Shown here piece after piece: positions 54,463 through 63,517 of a DNA stretch of 64,000 nucleotides; the stretch's first letter is position 1; every line of letters begins with the position of its first letter. The notes under the pieces were generated by a model. That model had not been told where the DNA came from. It worked only from the letters and a program-made list of their open reading frames with translations, and did not search any database. A program made the translations under genes and the position numbers. Source of the DNA: Sphingobium sp. Cam5-1 (GTDB lineage: Bacteria; Pseudomonadota; Alphaproteobacteria; Sphingomonadales; Sphingomonadaceae); contig NZ_CP065139.1 in NCBI RefSeq assembly GCF_015693305.1, forward strand, positions 248,001-312,000, read 5' to 3'.

Positions 54463-56106
54463 TCAGACCGGACCTGACCCGGTTTCCACGGATGGGCTTT
54501 CCGCTCTGGCTTTTGCATGGTCTTCCCGCAACCGCGCCTTGAAGACTTTGCCCGTAGCCTGCCTTGGGATGCTGTCTACGAGGACCGCCTCATCGGGAAT
54601 CCACCATTTTGCGCACTTGCCAGCGAAATAGGCGATAAGGTCGGCCGGGTCCGGTCGACAGTCAGCGCGAGGAACTACGACCAGCAGCGGCCTTTCGTCC
54701 CATCGTGGATGCGGGATACCGATGACAGCCGCTTCCGCAACATCGGGATGAGACGCGGCGATATTTTCCAGCGCGATGGAACTGATCCATTCCCCGCCGG
54801 ACTTGATGACATCCTTCTCGCGATCCACGATTTCGACATAGCCAGCGGGATCGACGACGGCGATGTCGCCGGTCGGTAGCCATCCATCGCGCGCGGCCTG
54901 GATCGGAGGACCATCGCCGTTATAATAGCTGGACGTTACGCTGGGGCCACGGATTTGCAGGCTGCCGAAAGTCTTCCCATCCCAGGGAGCCTCCTCCCCG
55001 TCCGCATCGACGATGCGAATATTGAACGGGTAGGGAGTGCGGCCCTGCTTTCCGAGCATGACGCGCCTGTCTTCATTGTCCAGATGATCCCAATCATGGG
55101 GAGCGTTGAAAAGACCACCAGCACTGGTTTCGGTCATCCCCCAGCCATGGCAGGTCTGGACGCCGTATTTTTCCTCCAACGTCTTGATCATCGATGGCGT
55201 GGGAGCCGTCCCGCCGACGATAACCCGCTCAAGCGAGTCGACGCGTTCGTCCTGCGCTTCCAGAAACTGGATCAGGTCGCTCCAGATCGTGGGCACCCCT
55301 GCGGCCAGCGTCACCTGTTCCGTGCTGATTAGTTCGAACAGGCTGCGTGAATCCAGAGCGCTGCCCGGGAGGACGAGCTTCGACCCGTTCATCGCCGCAG
55401 CAAAAGGCAGCGTCCACGCATTCACATGATACATGGGAACTATGGGAAGCAGGCTGTCCCGGCGCCGGACCGCGAACCAGTCAATGCCCGAAATCACCAG
55501 CGATTGCAGCACGACCGAGCGATGGGAATAAAGGACTCCTTTGGGGGCGCCCGTGGTGCCTGAGGTATAGCAGAGCGCCGACCCGGTTCGTTCGGGGATC
55601 ACCGGAAAGTCGAAGACAGGGGACGCTGCTTCGACCAGTTCGTCATAAGGCAGAAGCCCGGCAGCGTCCCCGTCGTCCGACCCCATGACGACAATGTGAC
55701 GAACATTTTTCAGGCTTCCCCTGATCTGTTCAACTAGCGGAACGAATTGCGGCTCGACCAACAGGACCTTGTCCTGCGCGTGATTGATGATGAATTCGAC
55801 CTGTTCCGGGAACAGCCGGGGATTTACGGTATGGATGATCGCGCCCATGGCGGGGACGGCGAAATACACCTCCAGATGCCTCAAGGAATTGGTGGCCAGA
55901 GTGGCGACCCGGTCTCCGGCAACGACGCCCAGGGCAGTCAGCGCATTGCACAGTTGCCGCGAGCGATTGAGAACCTGCGAATAGGAGCTGCGCACGATGC
56001 TGGCGTCGGGCTGGCGCGACACGATTGCGCGATCCCCGTGAAATCGATCCGCATGCAGCAGGATAGAGCCTATCGTCAGCTCAAAATCCATCATCGTCCC
56101 GATCAT
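54463..56106 (-). CDS. Acyl-CoA synthetase (AMP-forming ligase)
   Basis: 547 residues (slightly fewer if started at one of the Mets at 56094/56091, where GGGAC gives a better ribosome site). P-loop-like YTSGTTGAPKGV near 185, HGWGMTETSAGG near 320, TGDIAVVD near 425, hinge DREKDVIKSGGEWIS and catalytic Lys in RQATGKVFKARL near 525. It activates a carboxylic acid, medium- or long-chain or cyclic, to its CoA ester. It lies 71 bases after the reductase gene on the same strand and 100 ahead of the P450 start. Substrate is presumably an acid made by the oxygenases. Confidence 0.9.
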   Translation of the reverse strand: MIGTMMDFELTIGSILLHADRFHGDRAIVSRQPDASIVRSSYSQVLNRSRQLCNALTALGVVAGDRVATLATNSLRHLEVYFAVPAMGAIIHTVNPRLFPEQVEFIINHAQDKVLLVEPQFVPLVEQIRGSLKNVRHIVVMGSDDGDAAGLLPYDELVEAASPVFDFPVIPERTGSALCYTSGTTGAPKGVLYSHRSVVLQSLVISGIDWFAVRRRDSLLPIVPMYHVNAWTLPFAAAMNGSKLVLPGSALDSRSLFELISTEQVTLAAGVPTIWSDLIQFLEAQDERVDSLERVIVGGTAPTPSMIKTLEEKYGVQTCHGWGMTETSAGGLFNAPHDWDHLDNEDRRVMLGKQGRTPYPFNIRIVDADGEEAPWDGKTFGSLQIRGPSVTSSYYNGDGPPIQAARDGWLPTGDIAVVDPAGYVEIVDREKDVIKSGGEWISSIALENIAASHPDVAEAAVIGIPHPRWDERPLLVVVPRADCRPDPADLIAYFAGKCAKWWIPDEAVLVDSIPRQATGKVFKARLREDHAKARAESPSVETGSGPV

Positions 56107-56177
56107 CTACAGCTCACATTCTTCCACGATTAAGTTCATCGCTATCAGCAGCCTACGAGGCCGACATGCTGCAACTG

Positions 56178-57149
56178 TCACAGATCGAGCACAAGCCGTT
56201 CGCCGGTGCGGCTGCGTGATACGCAGATCATAATCCGGCTGTTCTGCGCCTTCTCATCGTCAGACAGGACAGAATCGCGATGGTCGGCCGCGCCTGAAAT
56301 GAGGGCCGTTTCACAGCTGCCGCACACGCCTTCCCGGCAGGAGCAGAGAACATCGAGGCCCGCATCCTCCAGAACTTCCATGATCGATTCGCCCGGCGTG
56401 ACGGTGTAAACCTGACCGCTGCCCGCCAGTTCGACCTCAAACGGTCCATCGAAGGACGGCTGCTCCAGCGGCTTGGCGGAAAAGCGCTCCAGATGGAGCG
56501 CGCCGCTCGGCCAGCTTTCGCATTTGCCTTCCACCGCCGAAAGCAGCGGTTCAGGGCCGCAGCAATAGACGAGCGCAGTGGAATCTGGATGATCGAGGAG
56601 AGACGCCAGGTCGATATGACCCACCTCGTCAAAAGGCTGCACTGAAACGGCGGAACCGCGACTGGAAAGCTCTTCCATAAAGGCCATCGATCCGCGTGAG
56701 CGGCCGCCATAGGCCAATGTCCAATCCGCTCCCGCAGCATCGACCGCGGCGATCATGGGAATGATCGGCGTGATGCCGATGCCGCCCGCGATGAAGATGT
56801 AACGCCCGCTCGGCTCCAGCTTGAAATGGTTGCGCGGACCAACGACGTGGACCGCCATGCCTTCCTTCAGTACATTATGAATGAAGGCACTGCCGCCCCG
56901 GCTCTCGGGTTCGCGCAGTACGCCGATCTTCCAGCGCTTCCGATCGGACGGCGACCCGCACAGCGAATATTGACGGATCATCCCGTTCGCAAGCTCCAGG
57001 TCGATATGCGCTCCCGGCTCCCAGGTCGGCAGGTCGGCTCCATCCTTCGATCCCAACTCCAGGACGACCACCCCTTCGGCTGCGTCCCGGCGCGACAGGA
57101 CGACGAGGTCAAGCTTGGACTCGCCCAAATGCGGATTTCCAGTGGTCAT
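56178..57149 (-). CDS. PDR/VanB-type oxidoreductase: reductase fused to 2Fe-2S ferredoxin
   Basis: 323 residues. FMN/FAD site RQYSLCGSP near 60, NAD(P) domain with FIAGGIGITPIIPMI near 118 and YCCGPEPLL, then a C-terminal plant-type ferredoxin with CSCREGVCGSCETAL and a last Cys in MICVSRS. It passes electrons from NAD(P)H to an oxygenase in one polypeptide. No Rieske oxygenase is present, so the two P450s or the MOSC protein are the candidate acceptors. A 13-bp motif copy is 171 bases upstream. Confidence 0.9.
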   Translation of the reverse strand: MTTGNPHLGESKLDLVVLSRRDAAEGVVVLELGSKDGADLPTWEPGAHIDLELANGMIRQYSLCGSPSDRKRWKIGVLREPESRGGSAFIHNVLKEGMAVHVVGPRNHFKLEPSGRYIFIAGGIGITPIIPMIAAVDAAGADWTLAYGGRSRGSMAFMEELSSRGSAVSVQPFDEVGHIDLASLLDHPDSTALVYCCGPEPLLSAVEGKCESWPSGALHLERFSAKPLEQPSFDGPFEVELAGSGQVYTVTPGESIMEVLEDAGLDVLCSCREGVCGSCETALISGAADHRDSVLSDDEKAQNSRIMICVSRSRTGERLVLDL

Positions 57150-57319
57150 TCCAACATCCTCATACCCTCATGGCCAATCTGTGCGAAGATCCGACCCGGC
57201 ATCCCGGTATCGTCATGACGACCAGACGAGTCGCCCTCCCCTTTTCGACGCCGCTAAACCCGTCAGCCGGATATGCGGCCACTCGATAAAGGTCCCCTTC
57301 GCACACAACCATATTAATT

Positions 57320-57332
57320 AACGGTTGTTCTT
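57320..57332. promoter_or_regulatory. P450-cluster 13-bp motif, copy before the reductase gene
   Basis: AACGGTTGTTCTT, two differences from the CYP101-associated copy. The shared block is longer here: the preceding ATATTAATT (from 57311) is the same in both. Confidence 0.55.
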
Positions 57333-57354
57333 ATAACGCTGGCGATGAGCATCG

Positions 57355-58155
57355 TCAATGCGGTGCGGCGGTAAGTTGCACATGGTCTCCACGCTTCACG
57401 ACGCCGGGCTCAAGCACCTCGGCATAGGATGCAAAGGCAGGCGTGGAATAGCTCGGCATTAAGCCGTCAGGCAAATGGACGCGGCTTCGGAACTTGCCCA
57501 ACGTCGGAACGACCGCCATGTCGTTAGCGCCTGTTTCCGGATGGCATTGGGTGACTACGCAACGCGGCACGCCGCTACGCACACGCAGCAACACCTCGCC
57601 GATCCTCAAAGTGCAGCCTTCCCAACCGTCCTCGGCAAAGGGCTGATCATGATCGATCACCAAATTCGCCCGGAATCGCCTTGCATCTACGGCTTGTCCC
57701 ATTTTTGCAGACAAGTTGCGCAGTGATGCCGTGGTGAAGAAGGTGATCGGCAGAACATCTATACCGCCACCGGCCCGGATGCTGCGGACCATGCGCACGG
57801 GTCGGCCAGCATATTCGGTCAGAAGCTGGTTCCAATTCCCATCGACGTCGCGCACGTCGACCATCCGCATGCCCATATAATCCAGCGCCATGGTTGCGCC
57901 GCTCCCTGCTCCGCTGCCCTCGACGGTGCGGCCGTCGGGGAAGGTCAGCGTCAGCCGTTCGGTCGCCGGGTCGAAATGGAAGGCGAGCGGCGCGAACAAG
58001 CCGTGATGATGAGACGGCATTGGCGCACCATGCTGATCAAGCAGGATAAACTCCCTGTCGCCATCGACGCCGTGCGTTTCAATACGCGCGGTGTCCACGC
58101 TCAGGAACCGGGTGCATTTGACGAAGGTCATGCCGATGTCCTTGACCTTCATCAT
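57355..58155 (-). CDS. MOSC-domain protein, mARC/YcbX-like without ferredoxin
   Basis: 266 residues from ATG at 58155 (AGGGAC ribosome site; a second ATG follows at once). N-terminal beta-barrel (MOSC_N) with VDGDREFILLDQHGAPM, then the MOSC domain whose PRCVVTQCHPETGA holds the Cys expected to ligate molybdenum in mARC-like enzymes. E. coli YcbX carries its own C-terminal ferredoxin; this protein does not, while a ferredoxin-reductase fusion is encoded just downstream. It could reduce N-oxygenated compounds or handle sulfur; activity unknown. Confidence 0.8.
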   Translation of the reverse strand: MMKVKDIGMTFVKCTRFLSVDTARIETHGVDGDREFILLDQHGAPMPSHHHGLFAPLAFHFDPATERLTLTFPDGRTVEGSGAGSGATMALDYMGMRMVDVRDVDGNWNQLLTEYAGRPVRMVRSIRAGGGIDVLPITFFTTASLRNLSAKMGQAVDARRFRANLVIDHDQPFAEDGWEGCTLRIGEVLLRVRSGVPRCVVTQCHPETGANDMAVVPTLGKFRSRVHLPDGLMPSYSTPAFASYAEVLEPGVVKRGDHVQLTAAPH

Positions 58156-58187
58156 GTCCCTACTTTCATTCCCGCATGCCCGTCGCG

Positions 58188-58922
58188 TCAATATGCGGTA
58201 AAACCACCATCGATGACATGCTCCGCGCCAGTGATGTAAAGGGATTCATCGGATGCCAGAAATAGCGCAAGATGGGCGATCTCCTCCGCGCTGGCGTTGC
58301 GCTTGAGCGGCACTTCCTCCACCGAATAATCATTGCCCTGTATCATGGGCGTATTCGTATTGCCGGGATGGATGCTGTTCACGCGGATTTTTCCGTCCGC
58401 AAGGTCCAGCGCCGCAGCCTTGGTCATGCCGCGCACAGCCCATTTCGCTGCCGTGTAAGCGAAGGTCTGAGGATAGCCAACCATGCCCGCGGTCGAGGAA
58501 ATGTTGATGATCGATCCGCCGCCCCCCCTGCGCATGGATGGCGCGACGGCGCGCATGCCCAGATAGACGCCGAATTGCATGACATCGGTCAGGAGGCGAT
58601 ATTCCTCCGGCGTCGTGTCCTCCAGCGACGATTCCTTCAGGATACCGGCACAGTTCACGAGGATGCTGAGGTGGCCAAATTGCCGCTCGGCCTCATTGAC
58701 GGCGCTGGTCCAGTCCTCCTCTAACCGTACGTCCAGCGGCATGAAGCGCGCCTGACTGCCCAGCCTTTCCTCCAATGCCCTACCGCGACCGGCGTCCATA
58801 TCGGCAATGATGACCGACGCGCCCTCCCGCACGAACCGGGTGGCGATCGCCGCTCCCATGCCGCTTGCGCCGCCGGTGATCAGCGCGACCTTCCCATAGA
58901 CGCGGCCGCTTTGGATGCTCAT
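58188..58922 (-). CDS. Short-chain dehydrogenase/reductase, cluster copy 1
   Basis: 244 residues, classical SDR: ITGGASGMGAAI near 15, IIADMDAGRG for NAD binding, NCAGIL, Ser in INISSTAGMVG, Tyr/Lys in YTAAKWAV and a C-terminal ASDESLYITGAEHVIDGG. Close in style to hydroxysteroid and alicyclic alcohol dehydrogenases. It would convert the hydroxyl introduced by a P450 to a ketone. It ends 32 bases upstream of the MOSC start. Confidence 0.9.
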   Translation of the reverse strand: MSIQSGRVYGKVALITGGASGMGAAIATRFVREGASVIIADMDAGRGRALEERLGSQARFMPLDVRLEEDWTSAVNEAERQFGHLSILVNCAGILKESSLEDTTPEEYRLLTDVMQFGVYLGMRAVAPSMRRGGGGSIINISSTAGMVGYPQTFAYTAAKWAVRGMTKAAALDLADGKIRVNSIHPGNTNTPMIQGNDYSVEEVPLKRNASAEEIAHLALFLASDESLYITGAEHVIDGGFTAY

Positions 58923-58956
58923 CTTTCGCCCTTCGGATCTTACATCGACCTACCGG

Positions 58957-59715
58957 CTATAGTGCCGTGTAGCCTCCGTCCGCCAAGATGGACGCGCCGA
59001 AGAGATTGGAAGAATCGTCGCTGGCCAGGAACAGAACGACCTTCGCCACTTCCAGCGGATCGGCAACCAGCCCACGGGGCAGGTTCCATTGCTGAGAAAA
59101 TTCCGGGATCGTCTGACCGGCCTTTTCGGCGGCGGCGCGCACCATCGGCGTCAGCATCGGGCCGGGACAGACGCAGTTGATGCGAATGTTGTTCTTCGCA
59201 TATTCAACGGCGCCCTGCTTCGTCAGCATCAGCACCGCGCCCTTCGTGGTCGCATAGTCGCTCGAACCCGCCTCTGCGACGAAGCAATTAATCGAACCGC
59301 AATTGACGATCGTGCCGCCGCCCTGCTTCAGCATTTGTTGGATGCCATATTTCATACCCAGGAAAACGCCCTTGACGTTCACCTGGTACACACGGTCGAA
59401 ATCCTCTTCCGAAATATCCGCGAGCGGCGGCTGCTCAAACCAGATGGCAGCGTTGTTATAGAGGATGTCCAGGCGACCGAACTTGTCCACGGCCGCCTGC
59501 ACCATATTCTGAACGTCAGCCGATTTGCTGACGTCCGCCTTCACGAAAAGCGCTTGTCCACCGATTGCTTCAATATCGGCAACCGCTTCCGCGCCGTCGG
59601 AAAGGTCACTGATCACGACTTTGGCGCCTTCCTGCGCGAAAAGGAGCGAGGTCACCCGGCCCAGACCAGCGCTTCCGCCGGTGATCAACGCAACTTTTCC
59701 GTCCAGTCTGCCCAT
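58957..59715 (-). CDS. Short-chain dehydrogenase/reductase, cluster copy 2
   Basis: 252 residues, classical SDR: ITGGSAGLGRVT near 12, ISDLSDGAEA, NNAAIW, Ser in VNCGSINCFVAEAG, Tyr in YATTKGAV and ASDDSSNLFGASILADGG at the end. Distinct from copy 1, so the pathway likely has two alcohol oxidation steps or opposite stereopreferences. It ends 34 bases upstream of copy 1 and begins 42 bases after the CYP101-like gene, consistent with one operon P450-SDR-SDR-MOSC. Confidence 0.9.
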   Translation of the reverse strand: MGRLDGKVALITGGSAGLGRVTSLLFAQEGAKVVISDLSDGAEAVADIEAIGGQALFVKADVSKSADVQNMVQAAVDKFGRLDILYNNAAIWFEQPPLADISEEDFDRVYQVNVKGVFLGMKYGIQQMLKQGGGTIVNCGSINCFVAEAGSSDYATTKGAVLMLTKQGAVEYAKNNIRINCVCPGPMLTPMVRAAAEKAGQTIPEFSQQWNLPRGLVADPLEVAKVVLFLASDDSSNLFGASILADGGYTAL

Positions 59716-59757
59716 TTTATTACCTTACTGTCTTTATCATGTTGCCGAGAGGCGGGC

Positions 59758-61005
59758 TCAGTTTACGTCCCACTCGAGCTCAAGCGCATCAGCCGATCCG
59801 ATGATGCCGCTACGCGTGATGAACTTGAATCCCGGCTTCATGCGGAAGCGAGGGATCCGCTTCAGCCATTCCTCCAGCAGGATCATCACTTCGATCCGCG
59901 CAAGATGCATTCCCGCGCAGACATGCGCACCCGCCCCGAAAGTGCTGTGCGACTTCTTCTTACGGGTAAAGTCCACCTTCATCGGGCACTCGTTTTCGCG
60001 ATCGTCGATGCCGTGCATCGTCGTGGGCGCGAGCACCATGTCACCGGCTTTCAGCAGGACGCCGTCATATTCGATGTCCTTTGCCACCATGCGACCTTCG
60101 TTTACGAGTGGAAAGCGCCGGAACAGTTCTTCGCTGACCATCGCCAGACGATCGGCATTCTTGTGGATCTCTTCCACCACGTCGGGATGCTGAGCGAGAT
60201 GAGCGAAGCATACCGGAATGAAGTTCAGCACCGTGTCGAGCCCGCCCAGCAGCACGATCGTGATCAGGCGGTTCTTCTCATCCGTGGTCAGCGGCCGCCC
60301 GTCGACAGTGGCATGGGCAATTCCACTGATAATGTCGCTGCCGGGATTTGCGGTACGCTCCGCCAGAACAGGCGCGATATAATCGTAGAGTGCCTTCTTC
60401 CCCCGGACCAAGCTATCGGCCATTTCTTCAGCCGTGCCTTCCGGCTTCATCATCATTGCCACGTAGCGGAGCAGCTTGTCTGCATCTTCGTAAGGCAGTT
60501 TGGTGAGTGCGAGGAACATCTTGATGGGGAAGATATCCGCCAGCTGCGATTTCAATTCGCAATGTCCATCTGCGGCGAACGCCTCAATCAGTTCGATCGA
60601 CAGCGCCCGGATTTCCGGCTCCATGGCCATGATCTTGTCACGACCCATGTAACGGTTCAGAATCTGGCGATAGGGCGTATGTTCAGGAGGATTGAGCATG
60701 GACGGCAGACCGTCCCATTCCGCGCCCATCGTCTTGGGAATGAAGAATATCTCGCTGGTGAAGCGTGTATAATCCTTCAACACCTCTGAGACTGTGCTGC
60801 CACGCGTAGCAATCCAGTGGCCTTCATTATGCGGCGTCCAGATGATGTCCGGCACGCCGGGTTCCTGCAGCGTCCGCCAGATATCATAATAGTCTTTTTC
60901 ACCATTGCCCGCAGGGTTGTACATGTCGAAGTCGTAGATCCTGTCCCTCGGAATATGATCCGGGACATCGAACTGCTTCAGACTCGCCTCATCCATCACG
61001 TCCAT
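59758..61005 (-). CDS. Cytochrome P450, CYP101 (P450cam)-like
   Basis: 415 residues from ATG at 61005 (GGTGGAG upstream), the same length as P450cam. By memory alignment it tracks P450cam throughout: DFDMYNP, GHWIATRG, LPYEDADKL, I-helix LLGGLDTVLNF with the normal Asp-Thr pair, RRFPLVNEGR, ENECPMKVDF and heme loop FGAGAHVCAG. The camphor-binding Tyr96 of P450cam aligns with Trp (MGAEWDGLP), so camphor itself is an unlikely substrate; a terpenoid or other cyclic ketone or ether is plausible. The frame runs back to 61065, but that part overlaps a repeated motif. First gene of a P450-SDR-SDR-MOSC run. Confidence 0.92.
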   Translation of the reverse strand: MDVMDEASLKQFDVPDHIPRDRIYDFDMYNPAGNGEKDYYDIWRTLQEPGVPDIIWTPHNEGHWIATRGSTVSEVLKDYTRFTSEIFFIPKTMGAEWDGLPSMLNPPEHTPYRQILNRYMGRDKIMAMEPEIRALSIELIEAFAADGHCELKSQLADIFPIKMFLALTKLPYEDADKLLRYVAMMMKPEGTAEEMADSLVRGKKALYDYIAPVLAERTANPGSDIISGIAHATVDGRPLTTDEKNRLITIVLLGGLDTVLNFIPVCFAHLAQHPDVVEEIHKNADRLAMVSEELFRRFPLVNEGRMVAKDIEYDGVLLKAGDMVLAPTTMHGIDDRENECPMKVDFTRKKKSHSTFGAGAHVCAGMHLARIEVMILLEEWLKRIPRFRMKPGFKFITRSGIIGSADALELEWDVN

Positions 61006-61045
61006 GATTGCTGCTCCACCTCGCCCTGTTGTGATTATATTAATT

Positions 61046-61058
61046 AACGATTGTTCGT
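61046..61058. promoter_or_regulatory. P450-cluster 13-bp motif, copy before the CYP101-like gene
   Basis: AACGATTGTTCGT with internal dyad ACGA-TTGT-TCGT, 41 bases before the start codon. Used as the reference copy for the others. Confidence 0.6.
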
Positions 61059-61139
61059 ATGTCAATAAGCGGTCGTTGCATGGCCTTGGTCAGATTTCCT
61101 CTCGCCCGGCTGCCGAACCCAGCGCCGCCCCGTCGCCGT

Positions 61140-61547
61140 TTACGACCAGAAGTCGTCAATAGCTCCCTGGTCGCCGTCATACATGCGGCAGCTGGTAATC
61201 TTGTCGCCGCGAATAGTGTAGACGACCAGCTTGTTCGTATCGATCTCGCCCTTTCCGTCGCGCACCATCTTTTCGTAGATGTTGACGACGCAGCCATCAT
61301 CGCCCGACAAGATGACTTCCGGGTTGGACGTGACCGTCCAGCGATTGTTGGTCATTTCGAGCAACGGCCCCACCCAGCGCTTATTGAAATCCGCCGGACT
61401 ATCGAACTTTCCGGCCAGCCTGCTGTGACCGGCCTGGAAGAAAAACATATCGTCGGACCAATAGCTCTGCGCAGTCTCGATATCGCCGCGTTCCCAGCAA
61501 TCCAGATAGTCATTGATCAATTTGCGGTTGAATTCAGCCTTGCTCAT
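61140..61547 (-). CDS. SnoaL/NTF2-like small protein
   Basis: 135 residues. Helix-rich N-terminus NRKLINDYLDCWERGDIETAQSYWSDDM and curved beta sheet after it (MYDGDQGAIDDFW at the end), the NTF2-like fold used by SnoaL cyclases, limonene epoxide hydrolase and ketosteroid isomerase. Catalytic residues of those enzymes cannot be assigned. It has its own motif copy 40 bases upstream and may act on a P450 product. Confidence 0.78.
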   Translation of the reverse strand: MSKAEFNRKLINDYLDCWERGDIETAQSYWSDDMFFFQAGHSRLAGKFDSPADFNKRWVGPLLEMTNNRWTVTSNPEVILSGDDGCVVNIYEKMVRDGKGEIDTNKLVVYTIRGDKITSCRMYDGDQGAIDDFWS

Positions 61548-61586
61548 AGGGACCTCACAAAGGTGAAATGAAACATTGGTTTAAGA

Positions 61587-61599
61587 ACGAACGATTGTT
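61587..61599. promoter_or_regulatory. P450-cluster 13-bp motif, copy before the NTF2-like gene
   Basis: On the minus strand AACAATCGTTCGT, two differences from the CYP101-associated copy. 40 bases before the start codon. Confidence 0.5.
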
Positions 61600-61691
61600 T
61601 CTTCAAGGAGGCTATGCATGGCCATGCCGTCCGTCAAATGCTTCTATTGGGCAATCGCGGGGCAGAAACCGCCTCCGCGCCGGGCTCACTT

Positions 61692-63338
61692 TCAAGCATC
61701 ATACATCAAGGCGATAACTTCAGCCGGAAGCGGGTCCTGGGCCACCGAAGAATGAACATCGAACCGCATGAAGGAACGGCTTGCCAGCGAATAAGCGGGC
61801 CAATCCGGCACCGTCTTGTTGCCGGGATTGCCGGTTTTGGCAAAGGCGATCCAACTATCCATCATCGCATCTCGCACGGCGTACCATTCTTTGTTGCGGT
61901 AGCGCTTGCTGCGCTCCGCGATGACATCCGATTTCGCGTCGACGATCGTCGGCAGATCCTGGGTGCCGAATACAAAGCCGACATCCCCACCATGCAACGC
62001 CCAGAATCCGTTCATGAATGGTTCTTCCCAGTCGAAGCGGTAATAATAGACCGGCGCAGCATCGAGCGCGGCTTTCATGTCCGCCTGACGCACCGCATCG
62101 GCGCCCATCCAAATGGTGGTCCCGACCGCGACCATCAGATGCTGCCGATCAGCGTTCGGCATTTGATGACGGAAGGCGCGGACCAAGGCGTCCAGTCGCG
62201 GCCGTCCAAGATGACGCATCGGTGCAAGCGCTGCCAAAAGCTCCTCGTCGTTTGACGGGTTGGGAAGCGACCCATTTTGCGACATCAGCCACACCGCTTC
62301 GTCCCGCGTAGTGCCGACCAGAAGCGGCACATCTGCCCAAAGGGCCATCGCGCGTGGATCGCGTGGCTGATAGGGCAGCAGATTGCCGTCCTGGACGGGC
62401 GCCAGGGGCAGCAGGCCGATATCCCCTATCAGCGCGTCACCCTTGAAAAATTCCGCGTAGGCCGGCTTTAATTCGGTCGCAGGCACATCGACCAGAGCAC
62501 GCGGGTTGTTCGGATCGACCCCCACCAACGCGCAGAGGTCGCGCACTTCCTTCTGCGCCATGTCATTCGTTCGGAATCGCGGCGCTGACAAACTCTGCAC
62601 AATCGCGCGCTGGAACAGCCCCTTGGCGCTGGGCGTCGAAAGCAAGGTCGTGACTTTGCCCCCGCCCCCTGATTCCCCAAAGATCGTTACCTGCTGAGCA
62701 TCGCCACCAAAGGCCGCGATGTTCCGTTGAATCCAGCGGAGCGCTTCCACCAGATCGCGATGACCGGGATTGCCGATATTTTCAAATTCAGGAACCAGTG
62801 AACCCAGGTTCAGATAACCGAAGACATTGAGCCGATGGTTCACCGTGACTACGATGACCCCGCCTCTTTCGGCCAGGGCAGAACCGTCATAGGCGGGCAT
62901 ACCGCCTGAACCCCACCAATAGCCGCCACCGTGAATCCAGACCATGACGGGCACGTTCCGGGCATCCTTGGGCGCCCAGATATTGAGCTTCAGGCAATCT
63001 TCGCTTTCCGGCTGCGCATCCTGCCATGCCGGGGGGTCAGGATTATTCTGATAGCAGGGCGACCCGTAGGTAAGCGCGTCCCGCACGCCATTCCACGGTT
63101 TGACAGGAACAGGCGCCTGGAAGCGCCGGTGCGCTGTGTCCTCTCCGTAAGCGACCCCCTTGAAGATGGCGAGCTTTGCAGTTTCATAGCCGCGCAGCGT
63201 GCCCTCGGCCGTTTTGACCATGCGGCGGGCCGCGGGGATAGCTGCGTCCGATGCCGAACTTGCAAGCAAGCCCCGACCCGCGAGCAAGGCGGCCGTGCTT
63301 GCAGTCACAAAATTACGGCGATCAAGTTTCACTGCCAT
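61692..63338 (-). CDS. Exported type-B carboxylesterase
   Basis: 548 residues from ATG at 63338, which places the Tat motif DRRNFVTAST at the start of a signal peptide. Oxyanion segment WIHGGGYWWGSGG near 130, nucleophile Ser in FGESGGGGKV near 220 (most relatives have GESAGG), and a His-bearing ALHGGDVGFVFG late in the protein. Hydrolyses esters or lactones outside the cytoplasm, perhaps freeing the substrate taken up by the TonB receptor encoded next to it on the same strand. Confidence 0.88.
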   Translation of the reverse strand: MAVKLDRRNFVTASTAALLAGRGLLASSASDAAIPAARRMVKTAEGTLRGYETAKLAIFKGVAYGEDTAHRRFQAPVPVKPWNGVRDALTYGSPCYQNNPDPPAWQDAQPESEDCLKLNIWAPKDARNVPVMVWIHGGGYWWGSGGMPAYDGSALAERGGVIVVTVNHRLNVFGYLNLGSLVPEFENIGNPGHRDLVEALRWIQRNIAAFGGDAQQVTIFGESGGGGKVTTLLSTPSAKGLFQRAIVQSLSAPRFRTNDMAQKEVRDLCALVGVDPNNPRALVDVPATELKPAYAEFFKGDALIGDIGLLPLAPVQDGNLLPYQPRDPRAMALWADVPLLVGTTRDEAVWLMSQNGSLPNPSNDEELLAALAPMRHLGRPRLDALVRAFRHQMPNADRQHLMVAVGTTIWMGADAVRQADMKAALDAAPVYYYRFDWEEPFMNGFWALHGGDVGFVFGTQDLPTIVDAKSDVIAERSKRYRNKEWYAVRDAMMDSWIAFAKTGNPGNKTVPDWPAYSLASRSFMRFDVHSSVAQDPLPAEVIALMYDA

Positions 63339-63481
63339 CTCCTGCAGCGCGCCGAAACGGCTGACATCGTTTCCCCGCCCTGCACAATCCACGGTTTCTC
63401 GTTTCAGCTATCTGCATCGGCAGCCTACGATCCTCACAGCCAGTCGCACCTGTCTGCGGCGAGATAATTACAGGATAAAAG

Positions 63482-63510
63482 GAGGCCGACGACTAGCAGC
63501 CGTCGGCCTC
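63482..63510 (-). terminator. Rho-independent terminator of the TonB receptor gene
   Basis: Perfect 10-bp stem GAGGCCGACG (63482-63491) / CGTCGGCCTC (63501-63510), 9-base loop; the minus strand continues CCTTTTATCC. It is 8 bases beyond the receptor stop. Confidence 0.85.
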
Positions 63511-63517
63511 AACCCGC

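Noticed and set aside
59089..60789. Plus-strand open frame of 566 codons
   Set aside because: Antisense to an SDR and the CYP101-like P450, both strongly supported by motifs.
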